Positions 1 through 6,394 of a stretch of DNA of 8,475 nucleotides are shown one piece after another; position 1 is the first letter of the stretch; every line of letters begins with the position of its first letter. Under the pieces are notes generated by a model. That model was not told where the DNA came from. It did not search any database and was given only the letters and a program-made list of their open reading frames with translations. This DNA comes from Candidatus Latescibacterota bacterium. GTDB taxonomy: Bacteria > JAAXHH01 > JACQVL01. A program made the position numbers and the translations under genes. The DNA lies in the NCBI GenBank assembly GCA_016209865.1, contig JACQVL010000184.1, positions 1 to 8,475 on the forward strand. Reading direction: 5' to 3'.

Positions 1-246
1 CGTCACTCCCGTCACCCGCATCGCCTCGCGGACGAGGTCGTGCTCGATCTGATCGACCGTGTCGACGATCTCTTTCCGGGAATAGTTGATGTAAATCTTC
101 TCGTCAAACCGTTCCTTGACGATGACGAAGATGAATTTATCGATCGCGCTGCTGACGACACAGCCGCCGTCTTGCTCGTAGAAATCCGCGAAATCGGTCA
201 ACCCGCCCGCAAAACTGATGCGGAGCGGAGTCTGGGTGATGATCAT
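1..246 (-). CDS. GHMP-family sugar kinase, N-terminal part (HddA-like); runs off the left edge
   Basis: This is the first 82 codons of a gene that continues past the left end of the window. The protein starts [19 protein letters not shown] and continues with a [14 protein letters not shown] segment, then [18 protein letters not shown]. That pattern is typical of the N-terminus of GHMP kinases close to D-glycero-D-manno-heptose 7-phosphate kinase (HddA) and related sugar-1-kinases, which phosphorylate C1 of a sugar phosphate in the cytoplasm with ATP. The ATP-binding glycine/serine loop of the family lies further in and is outside the window, so catalytic competence cannot be judged. The start ATG overlaps the stop of the upstream epimerase gene by 4 bases (ATGA). 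A good Shine-Dalgarno, GGGAG, sits at 252-256, 5 nt upstream. Residue 16 is Leu where I recall the family usually having Gly (GGGTD or GGGSD). The family call is firm. The heptose substrate is inferred from resemblance only; other GHMP sugar kinases are possible. Confidence 0.85.
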   Translation of the reverse strand, partial: MIITQTPLRISFAGGLTDFADFYEQDGGCVVSSAIDKFIFVIVKERFDEKIYINYSRKEIVDTVDQIEHDLVREAMRVTGVT

Positions 247-1367
247 GATGTCTCCCGTTCGCGGACCTGCCGGACGACCTGCATCCGGCTCATCGTCTCA
301 TCCGCCTGCGTGGCGTAATCCTGGAGGTCGGGCTGCGCACGGAGCCAGGCGACGTACTCACGCACGCTGCGCGAGACCGACCCTTCGGGCGTCCAACCCA
401 ACCGCCTGAGTTTTGAGATGTCGGAGATGATGTGCCGGGTGTCGCCGTACCGGTACTTCACGGCCACCTCCGGCTCGACTGGCCGGCCGAAGACATCGGC
501 GACCGTCCGGGCGAACTCCAGGACGCTGACCGCCCGCCCGCCGCCGACGTTGAACACCTCCCCGTCCGCCTCCTCACGCTCCAGGACGAGCAGGTTGGCC
601 TGGACGACGTCCCCGATGTACACGTAATCCCGGAGCTGCCGACCGTCTTCATAGACGACCGGCGGATGGCCGAACTGCATCCGCAGGCAAAAGATCCGGC
701 AGGCGCCCGAGTAGGCGTTCGAGAACGACTGGCGCGGGCCTTGCACGATCGAGTACCGCATCGCGGCCGTCGGAATCCGGTACCGGCGGCCGAGGTTGAG
801 GGCGATCAGCTCCTGTGTATACTTCGAGATGGCGTACGAGTTCGTGGGATTGACGGCCGTCTCGTCCGTCGGGACAGGCCGGAGCGCCGTTCGGCAGACC
901 GGGCACCGGATATCCCACTCGCCTCGTTCGAGGTGTTCGACCGGCCGGCCTCCCGGCCAGAGCGTCCCGTGGTCGTTGCACTCGTACTTCCCTTCCCCGT
1001 AGACCGCCTGGGACGACGCCACGACGACTTTCTGGATCGGATACTTCTGCGCGACGATCAGCTCGTACAGCAGGGCGGTCCCCACCGCGTTGACGTGGAA
1101 GAACCGGCTGAAGTCCGTCAGGTAATCCTGGTACGCGGCCAGATGGATGACCGCATCCACCCCGCGGAGCGCCCGATCCAGGTCGTCCCGGCTGCGGACA
1201 TCCCCCTTGATGAATTCTGCGCCCGGCGGGAGATAGGGGGGGTGCGATGCCCGATGGACGGGGGGTTCGAGGCTATCCAGAATCCGGACCGTGTGACCCC
1301 GTTCCAGCAGCCCATCCGCCGTGTGCGACCCGATGAACCCGGCCCCGCCGGTGATGAGGACGTGCAT
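243..1367 (-). CDS. NAD-dependent nucleotide-sugar epimerase/dehydratase (extended SDR) with Cys/His knuckle
   Basis: The product is 374 aa, the usual size for an extended short-chain dehydrogenase acting on nucleotide sugars. The NAD-binding loop GGAGFIG is at residues 7-13, the strand segment SSQAVYG at 118-124, and the catalytic YxxxK at Y178-K182 (YAISK). The DYVYIGDVV and GEVFNVGGG segments typical of the family follow. Between the SSQAVYG strand and the YxxxK helix lies an insertion with C130-x2-H133 and C155-x2-C158, which looks like a small metal-binding knuckle. From memory, a similar insertion occurs in epimerases of the dTDP-L-rhamnose 4-epimerase (WbiB) type, so that is the best specific guess, but the substrate is not proven. 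An in-frame TTG at 1373 would lengthen the protein by two residues. ATG 1367 is preferred because GAGGA lies 6 nt before it and directly abuts the TTG. The gene starts 9 bases after the stop of the sugar-phosphate transferase and overlaps the kinase by 4 bases. Confidence 0.92.
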   Translation of the reverse strand: MHVLITGGAGFIGSHTADGLLERGHTVRILDSLEPPVHRASHPPYLPPGAEFIKGDVRSRDDLDRALRGVDAVIHLAAYQDYLTDFSRFFHVNAVGTALLYELIVAQKYPIQKVVVASSQAVYGEGKYECNDHGTLWPGGRPVEHLERGEWDIRCPVCRTALRPVPTDETAVNPTNSYAISKYTQELIALNLGRRYRIPTAAMRYSIVQGPRQSFSNAYSGACRIFCLRMQFGHPPVVYEDGRQLRDYVYIGDVVQANLLVLEREEADGEVFNVGGGRAVSVLEFARTVADVFGRPVEPEVAVKYRYGDTRHIISDISKLRRLGWTPEGSVSRSVREYVAWLRAQPDLQDYATQADETMSRMQVVRQVRERETS

Positions 1368-1373
1368 GAGCAA

Positions 1374-1378
1374 TCCTC
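1374..1378 (-). promoter_or_regulatory. Shine-Dalgarno of the epimerase gene (GAGGA)
   Basis: GAGGA lies 6 nt upstream of ATG 1367 and overlaps the TGA stop of the preceding transferase gene (TGAGGA). It is directly adjacent to the alternative TTG at 1373, so it decides the start in favour of ATG 1367. The overlap with the stop suggests coupled reinitiation by terminating ribosomes. Confidence 0.7.
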
Positions 1379-2798
1379 AATGCGCCCCTCGTCCCAAGAG
1401 GACAGAGGGGATCGTCTTCAACAGGATTTTAAAATCGAGCATGAGCGACCAGTTATCGATGTACTGCAGGTCGAGCCGCACCCACGCATCGAAATCAGCG
1501 ATCGTGTTCCGTCCTTCCACCTGCCAGATGCCGGTGATGCCGGGACGCATGCTGAGCCGGCGTCGCTGCCATCGCTCATACTGCTGGACTTCTTCGATGA
1601 TCGGGGGACGCGGCCCGACGAGGCTCAGGTCGCCCCACAGGACGTTGAAAAGCTGCGGGAGTTCATCTAAGCTGAACTTCCTCAGCACCCGACCGACCTT
1701 CGTCACGCGCGGGTCGTTGCTCATCTTGAAGACCGGCCCGGTCATCTCGTTCAACCCCTCTAACTGGGCCTTGAGCGCCTCCGCATCCTTGACCATCGTC
1801 CGGAACTTGTAGCACATGAACTCCCGGCCGTTGAGTCCGATGCGCTGCTGCTTGAACAGCACCGGGCCGGATGAGGATAATTTCACGGCCAGCGCGATCA
1901 GCAGGAGGAGAGGACTCAGCACGATCAGACCGATCAGGACGACGGCCACGTCGAACACCCGCTTGAAGTAGAGCTTCCCCAAGTCTTCCGGGGTGGTGCT
2001 GTACGTCAGCATCGGCAGCCCGTCCATATCCTCTACGTACGTCTTTGCGATCGACGGGGTATAGAAGTGCATGGCGATCTGGGTCTTGATCCCCTGTTCC
2101 TCGCAGACCCGGATCGAACTCTCGATCTGGTCGAGGTGTCCGATGGGGACGGCGAAGATCACCTCGTCCACGACATGCCGGTGCAGGAGGTCGGGCAGGT
2201 CCCTCAGGCTGCCTAAGCGCTCGATCCCGTTGGTCGTCGGGTTCGTCTGGGACGAGTCGACCGTCACGAACCCGATGACTTTCATCCCCCAGTACGAATG
2301 TTGTTTAATCCTCTGGATGATCTCACGGAGCCGATCCCCGATCCCGACGACCAGGACTGTCCGGAAGTTGTACCCTTTCTTACGGATGAAATGGAGCCAC
2401 ACCATGATCGCAGTCTTTTCCAGGATGAGCAGGACCGCGTTGATGACCAGGAATGACCCGACGAGCCAGCGGCTGATCAGGAAATATTTGAACGCATAGA
2501 GCGTGGCGAACAGAAACACCCCGCCCCAGAACACCACCCGGATGACGATCCAGTTCAACCCCAGGAGCGGGGTCGTCCGCTGGGAGGCGTAGGCGCCATG
2601 CATGGTAAACAGAAGCCACCAGAGCGGGAGAATCACTGAGAGGAGCCATAGATAGTCGGTCAGAGGGAACACGTTTGACAGACGATCGCTCGCAAACTCA
2701 CTCCGGATGTAGTAGGCGATGAAGAACGACGCGGTGGTGATGATCAGATCGACCGCGACGTTCAGGCGTCGAAAAAGGCTGATGCGCTCACGAAGCAT
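1377..2798 (-). CDS. Polyprenyl-phosphate sugar-1-phosphate transferase (initiating transferase, WbaP/WcaJ type)
   Basis: This 473 aa inner-membrane protein transfers a sugar-1-phosphate from a nucleotide sugar to undecaprenyl phosphate, the first step of repeat-unit assembly. Four hydrophobic segments lie at about residues 11-31, 49-67, 81-106 and 110-136. A Rossmann-like CoA-binding-type domain follows (VLVVGIGDR, from about 148). A fifth hydrophobic segment (about 282-307) leads into the bacterial sugar transferase domain. That domain contains KFRTM (331-335), SLDELPQLFNVLWGDLSLVG with the catalytic Asp378-Glu379 pair, GPRP (395-398), and RPGITGIWQVEGR (418-430). The full length and order match exopolysaccharide polyprenyl glycosylphosphotransferases. 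A TTG at 2825 would extend the frame by nine residues. ATG 2798 is chosen because AAGGA lies 8 nt before it and because it shares one base with the upstream stop (TAATG). The donor sugar (UDP-glucose, UDP-galactose or another) cannot be read from the sequence. Confidence 0.95.
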   Translation of the reverse strand: MLRERISLFRRLNVAVDLIITTASFFIAYYIRSEFASDRLSNVFPLTDYLWLLSVILPLWWLLFTMHGAYASQRTTPLLGLNWIVIRVVFWGGVFLFATLYAFKYFLISRWLVGSFLVINAVLLILEKTAIMVWLHFIRKKGYNFRTVLVVGIGDRLREIIQRIKQHSYWGMKVIGFVTVDSSQTNPTTNGIERLGSLRDLPDLLHRHVVDEVIFAVPIGHLDQIESSIRVCEEQGIKTQIAMHFYTPSIAKTYVEDMDGLPMLTYSTTPEDLGKLYFKRVFDVAVVLIGLIVLSPLLLLIALAVKLSSSGPVLFKQQRIGLNGREFMCYKFRTMVKDAEALKAQLEGLNEMTGPVFKMSNDPRVTKVGRVLRKFSLDELPQLFNVLWGDLSLVGPRPPIIEEVQQYERWQRRRLSMRPGITGIWQVEGRNTIADFDAWVRLDLQYIDNWSLMLDFKILLKTIPSVLLGRGAH

Positions 2799-3895
2799 TA
2801 AAGGGGTCCTTGTTGAACCACACAATGGTCCAGAAACTCGGCGATTTTTCGTTTGAACACGGTCACATCGAACTGAAGGGCGTGCGCCCGGATCGTCTGC
2901 GGGTCGAATGCATCAGCGTCGAACGTTCGGACCGCCTCCGCTAAGGCCTCCGGGGTGTGGGGGAAGAACAGCCGGCCGGTCGCCTGATCGACGATCGTCT
3001 CCAGCGCCCCCCCGCCCGCGTACGCGATCACGGGCCGTCCGGACGCCTGCGCTTCCAACGGGGTCAGGCCGAAATCCTCCTCCCCCGGCACGATCAGCGC
3101 CCGGCACCGCGCGTAGTGCTGTCGGAGCTGCTCGTCGCTCACCCGGCCTAAGAATTCGATCCGGCCTGTCGCCAGGCGTTCCAGCCGGCCTCGGTCCGTC
3201 CCCTCTCCGATGATCGTGAGGGGCAATCCCAGCCGGTTGAACGCCTGAATCGCCAAGTCGATCCGCTTGTACTCCCGGAGCCGTGAGACGATCAGATAAG
3301 AGTCTCCGACTTCCGGGCTGATCGCGTACTGGGCGCAGTCGACCGGACAGTGGATGACCGTCGATTCGCGGCGGTAGAACTTGGTGATCCGGCTGGCGAT
3401 GTTGTACGAATTGGCGATAAAATAGTCCACGCCGCTGGCGTTGACCGCATCCCACAGCCGGATCGGGTGCAGCGTCAGGCCCAACGCTCTTCGGATGAGC
3501 GGGCCGACATCCCGCTCCCGCATGTAGTCATGGTACCGCCACGCGAACCGCATCGGGGTGTTGCAGTAGCAGACATGGACGCACTCCGGGCCGGTGATCA
3601 CCCCTTTCGCCCAGGAGGTGGTCGAGCTCAAGACGACGTCATAGCCGCGCAGGTCAAACTGCTCGAACGCCGTCGGGAAGAACGGCAGGTAGTACTGGAG
3701 CCACCGGGTGACGACCGGGAGCCGCTGCATGAACGACGGCCGGATGTCCATCCTCCGGAACACCGGCGGCAGGCGGTCCGGGTCGTACACGGACGTGTAG
3801 ATGGGCGCGTCCGGGTACATCTCGTGAAAAATCTCGATGATCCGCTCCGCGCCGCCGTACTGGTTGAGGTAATCATGGACGATGGCCAAATTCAT
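2798..3895 (-). CDS. Glycosyltransferase family 4, GT-B fold
   Basis: The 365 aa product is a retaining GT4-type glycosyltransferase that adds a sugar from a nucleotide donor to the growing lipid-linked oligosaccharide on the cytoplasmic side. The N-terminal acceptor domain opens MNLAIVHDYLNQYGGAER, with the glycine turn at 14-15. The C-terminal donor domain starts near residue 195 and carries VSRLREYKRID (203-213), with the Arg/Lys that usually contact the donor phosphates. The E-x7-E motif is E273 to E281 (EEDFGLTPLE), followed by SGRPVIAYAGGGALETI. The N-terminus, including CYCNTPMRFAWRYHDY, resembles mannosyltransferases of O-antigen clusters (WbaZ/MtfB-like). That is from memory and does not fix the sugar. 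The start ATG overlaps the upstream gene stop by 4 bases (ATGA), and the stop shares one base with the next start (TAATG), so the gene is probably translationally coupled on both sides. No strong Shine-Dalgarno precedes it. Confidence 0.92.
   Translation of the reverse strand: MNLAIVHDYLNQYGGAERIIEIFHEMYPDAPIYTSVYDPDRLPPVFRRMDIRPSFMQRLPVVTRWLQYYLPFFPTAFEQFDLRGYDVVLSSTTSWAKGVITGPECVHVCYCNTPMRFAWRYHDYMRERDVGPLIRRALGLTLHPIRLWDAVNASGVDYFIANSYNIASRITKFYRRESTVIHCPVDCAQYAISPEVGDSYLIVSRLREYKRIDLAIQAFNRLGLPLTIIGEGTDRGRLERLATGRIEFLGRVSDEQLRQHYARCRALIVPGEEDFGLTPLEAQASGRPVIAYAGGGALETIVDQATGRLFFPHTPEALAEAVRTFDADAFDPQTIRAHALQFDVTVFKRKIAEFLDHCVVQQGPL
2807..2811 (-). promoter_or_regulatory. Shine-Dalgarno of the initiating transferase (AAGGA)
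   Basis: AAGGA lies 8 nt before ATG 2798, inside the last codons of the upstream glycosyltransferase gene. It supports ATG 2798 over the upstream in-frame TTG at 2825. Confidence 0.6.
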
Positions 3896-5094
3896 CGGGA
3901 TTCACTCAGCAGGGCGTCGTAGACATCCTGCACCCGCCGGGCGTTCATCGTCAGGTCGAACAGCGCCGCCGCTCGCGCCCGGCCAGCCTGTCCCATCCGG
4001 CTCCGCCGGTCCGGGGATCGCAGCAGGACGAGGAGCGCCTCCGCCAGGGCGTGCTCATCGCGGGCCGGGACGAGCAGTCCGGTCTCCCCGTCGACGACTG
4101 TCTCCAGCACCCCTCCGGCGCCGACCGCCACCACCGGCTTGCCCGCCGCCTGGGCTTCCATCGGAGTCAGCCCCAATGGTTCCGGAAGGATGGACGCATG
4201 GACGATGATGTCGGACGCAGCCATCAAGTCCGCCACATCCTGCCGAAACCCTAAATACTGTACTCGCTCTGCCAGCCCCAGGTCCTGGGTGAGCCGGACT
4301 AGCTCCTCCGTATACCCCATGTCGTCGAAAGTCGTCTCCCCGACGACCAGGTACCGGACATCCGGGTAGTCCCGGCACACGCGGGCCGCAGCCTGTAGAA
4401 AATACACATGACCCTTCCATCGGTCAAGTCGAGAAAAAATACTGATGACCGGCGTCGCAGGACCCAGTCCGAAGGATGTCCTGACAGCGCCGTTGGTTCG
4501 GGACGGTTGGAACTGGTCGAGATCGACCCCGTTATGGATGACCGTCACCTTCTCGGCGCGTCCTCCTTGACGGATGAACTCGTCTCGAATCGCCCGGGAA
4601 TTGGCGACGACCCGGGTCGCGCACGTGTTGCCGACGAGGACGATCAACCGCCGGGTGAGGGCGGGGAAAAAGTCGGCTGAGATGATATCCTTAAAATCCC
4701 AGACGACGGGCAGTCCGGCCAGTCGCGCCGCCAGTCCTCCGTAGAACCCCGCTTTCATCGAGTTGAGGTGCACCAGGTCGATCCGGTTCGCCCGGAGCCA
4801 GGCTGCCAGCCGGCGAACGCAGGCAGCGAACCGGACGGGGTTGAGGAGGAACGAGAGCGGGGCCCGGATCAGGTCTTCTTTCCGCAGGTCGAGCAAGCCC
4901 GGATGCACCGGGATGATCTGCACCTCCACGCCGCGCTGCCGGACCAGGCCGGGCAGCGTCCCGTCCGACGGGCAGACGACGACCGGCCGGAACCGGGCGC
5001 GGTCGAGCTGGCTCAACTGGCGGAGCAGGTAGACCTGTCCCCCGCCCATGCGCGTCGTATGGTCAATGAACGCGATGTTCCTGGGTTGCGGCAT
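3892..5094 (-). CDS. Glycosyltransferase family 4, GT-B fold
   Basis: The 400 aa product has the complete GT4 layout. The N-terminal strand and glycine loop read RNIAFIDHTTRMGGGQVYLL (glycines 17-19). IHNGVDLDQF (186-195) precedes the donor domain. SRLDRWKGH (221-229) carries the usual Arg and Lys. The E-x7-E motif runs from E305 to E313 (EPLGLTPME), followed by AAGKPVVAVGAGGVLETV. The expected role is transfer of one sugar in repeat-unit assembly; donor and linkage are unknown. The reading frame is open further upstream, to a start at 5151 giving 419 aa. ATG 5094 is chosen because the GT4 fold begins only a few residues later and a weak GGTG lies 4 nt upstream; ATG 5115 is another possibility. 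With ATG 5094 the gene overlaps the end of the upstream glycosyltransferase by 32 bases. Its stop overlaps the downstream start by 4 bases. The family call is firm and the start is uncertain. Confidence 0.92.
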   Translation of the reverse strand: MPQPRNIAFIDHTTRMGGGQVYLLRQLSQLDRARFRPVVVCPSDGTLPGLVRQRGVEVQIIPVHPGLLDLRKEDLIRAPLSFLLNPVRFAACVRRLAAWLRANRIDLVHLNSMKAGFYGGLAARLAGLPVVWDFKDIISADFFPALTRRLIVLVGNTCATRVVANSRAIRDEFIRQGGRAEKVTVIHNGVDLDQFQPSRTNGAVRTSFGLGPATPVISIFSRLDRWKGHVYFLQAAARVCRDYPDVRYLVVGETTFDDMGYTEELVRLTQDLGLAERVQYLGFRQDVADLMAASDIIVHASILPEPLGLTPMEAQAAGKPVVAVGAGGVLETVVDGETGLLVPARDEHALAEALLVLLRSPDRRSRMGQAGRARAAALFDLTMNARRVQDVYDALLSESR

Positions 5095-6265
5095 CGTACA
5101 CCCGTTCGAGCGCATCCACCGCCCGATCCCATGTATACCGGTCCTCGACATACGCCCGGCACCGGGCCCGGAACGCCGGCTCGACGAGGTCGGAATCGAG
5201 ACAGGCGAGCGCCGTCCGGGCGATAGCGGCCGGACTGCTCTCCGGGATGAGGAGCCGGCGGTCGAGGGTGTTCAAAATTTCAGCCGTAGCCCCGACCGCC
5301 GTGCCGATGACGGGCGTCCCGCAGGCCAGCGCCTCGACCGTCGACAGCCCGAACCCTTCTAACGTCCGCGTCGGCATGACGAACACGTCCGCGGCCTGGT
5401 AGTAGGAGGGAAGCTCATCATCGGGGATGAACCCGGCGAACCGCACCCGCTCCCCGACCCCTAAGTCTGCCGCCTGTCGCTCTAATAATGGTCGGAGCGG
5501 ACCGTCACCACCGATGACGAGCGTCACCCGGCGGCCATGAGACAGCATGGCGGGCAGCGCCCCGACCAGCGCCTCGATCCCCATCCGGGGCACGAGCCGG
5601 CGTACCGTCAGCAGCACCGGCTCGTCGACCGGAAGCCGAAGCCGGGCTTTGACCTGCTGCCGGCAGACCGCTGGCTGAAACCGTTCGACGTCCGCTCCCC
5701 CCGGGATGACCTCGACCACCCCCGTCGCCCTGACGAACCGCATCACTGCCTGGCGTGAAAACTGGCTCAGGACGATGACCCGCTGGCTGCTCTGGAGGAC
5801 GCGGCGTTGCAGCAGTCCGAACAACCAGGCTTTCACGTGCGACAGGGCGACCCCGCGCGTCGCGGACTTCTCAGCCCGTTCTTCCTCATCCCACGGTCCG
5901 TGGAACGTGGCGACTTTCGCCAGCGGACGGCTCTCCCGGCAGAGCAGCACGCCGAGCGCTGGGAGCGTCAGGTGAAAATGCACCACATCGACCGGGACGT
6001 GCGCGATCAGGTGCTTGAACAGCCGGGCCGCGTTGATGACTCCGGAACCGAACCGGATCGGTCCATTCCCGAAGCGGACACGACAACGATGGATGTGGAT
6101 ACCATCAACCTCCTCGTAGAGCGGCCACTGTGGACGGGTTTGTTCGGTTAAGACCCGGACCGTGTGCCCGCGCCGCGCCAGCCGCCGGCTCGTCTCGAAC
6201 ACGACGTTCTCCGAGCCGCCCGTGAGCGGGTAGAATAGGTTGGTGACCATGAGGATGTGGAACAT
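5063..6265 (-). CDS. Glycosyltransferase family 4, GT-B fold
   Basis: The 400 aa product begins MFHILMVTNLFYPLTGGSEN, with the GG of the N-terminal nucleotide-sugar glycosyltransferase loop at 16-17 and the usual RRLARRGHTVRVLT helix-strand. VVHFHLTLP (94-102) and VIPGGADVERF (186-196) are standard landmarks. The donor domain has RRLVPRMGIEAL, a common GT4 variant in which the usual KG pair reads RMG. It also has VIGGDGPLRPLL and the E-x7-E motif E303 to E311 (EGFGLSTVE), followed by CGTPVIGTAVGATAEIL. It should add a sugar during repeat-unit synthesis; specificity is unknown. The start ATG lies directly after a heptamer repeat tract, and no Shine-Dalgarno can be seen in the preceding ~20 nt (CCTGACCCCT-ATG). 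The 3' end overlaps the next gene by 32 bases. This is the first gene after the only sizeable gap in the cluster, so it could head a sub-operon. Confidence 0.92.
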   Translation of the reverse strand: MFHILMVTNLFYPLTGGSENVVFETSRRLARRGHTVRVLTEQTRPQWPLYEEVDGIHIHRCRVRFGNGPIRFGSGVINAARLFKHLIAHVPVDVVHFHLTLPALGVLLCRESRPLAKVATFHGPWDEEERAEKSATRGVALSHVKAWLFGLLQRRVLQSSQRVIVLSQFSRQAVMRFVRATGVVEVIPGGADVERFQPAVCRQQVKARLRLPVDEPVLLTVRRLVPRMGIEALVGALPAMLSHGRRVTLVIGGDGPLRPLLERQAADLGVGERVRFAGFIPDDELPSYYQAADVFVMPTRTLEGFGLSTVEALACGTPVIGTAVGATAEILNTLDRRLLIPESSPAAIARTALACLDSDLVEPAFRARCRAYVEDRYTWDRAVDALERVYDAATQEHRVH

Positions 6266-6341
6266 AGGGGTCAGGATTCAGGGGTCAGGGGTCAGGAACA
6301 CCCAGAAAAAATATGAAACAGCAGGAGTCGGTGTCAGAAAC
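6266..6341 (-). promoter_or_regulatory. Possible weak internal promoter in the 76-bp gap
   Basis: This AT-richer gap is the only gap of any size between genes here. Reading on the minus strand, CTGACA (6332-6337) resembles a -35 box. An 18-bp spacer separates it from TATTTT (6308-6313), a 4-of-6 match to a -10 box. Transcription would start near 6300, ahead of the glycosyltransferase at 6265. Both boxes are imperfect and lie within repeat-derived sequence, so this is a suggestion only. Confidence 0.2.
6268..6295. repeat. Tandem heptamer tract (GGGTCAG-type, four units)
   Basis: Four consecutive 7-bp units can be read on the plus strand: GGGTCAG at 6268-6274, GATTCAG at 6275-6281, GGGTCAG at 6282-6288 and GGGTCAG at 6289-6295. 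The tract ends two bases before the start codon (6265) of the downstream glycosyltransferase. It forms the left arm of the inverted repeat with 6383-6398. Looser TCAG-containing units continue at about 6331-6345. Confidence 0.85.
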
Positions 6342-6394
6342 TCAGAAAACATACTTGTCCATATGGGGTGTATTCTCCATTACTGACCCCTGAC
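6284..6394. repeat. Imperfect inverted repeat spanning the end of one gene and the gap
   Basis: The 12-bp arm GTCAGGGGTCAG at 6284-6295 is the exact reverse complement of CTGACCCCTGAC at 6383-6394. An inner pair, ACACCC at 6298-6303 with GGGTGT at 6366-6371, is nested in register. An 11-nt bulge (6372-6382) faces a 2-nt bulge (6296-6297), and a loop of about 62 nt remains. In RNA from the minus strand this could fold into a long interrupted hairpin covering the stop codon of the gene ending at 6342 and reaching close to the start at 6265. It has no U-run, so it does not look like an intrinsic terminator. It may be a small repetitive element inserted between two genes. Confidence 0.75.

Noticed and set aside
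1368-1373. TTG start at 1373 for the epimerase and TTG at 2825 for the sugar-phosphate transferase
   Set aside because: In both cases a downstream ATG has a properly spaced Shine-Dalgarno, and the family N-terminus begins at that ATG.
432-1670. Long plus-strand open frame of 412 codons
   Set aside because: It lies opposite the epimerase and the end of the sugar-phosphate transferase, both with clear catalytic motifs. Its translation is rich in Arg, Asp and Pro with no recognisable domain, as expected for an antisense frame in high-GC DNA.
3350-3922. Plus-strand frame of 190 codons, and similar ones at 4768-5226 and 6984-7463
   Set aside because: All are antisense to GT4 genes, have Arg/Asp/Pro-rich translations and show no supporting ribosome site or motif.
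6268-6295. Heptamer tract as a CRISPR array or phage attachment site
   Set aside because: The units are contiguous 7-mers with no spacers, and no cas, integrase or tRNA sequence is nearby.
6284-6394. Inverted repeat as a rho-independent terminator
   Set aside because: The loop is too long (about 62 nt), no U-run follows the 3' arm, and the downstream gene begins immediately afterwards in the same direction.
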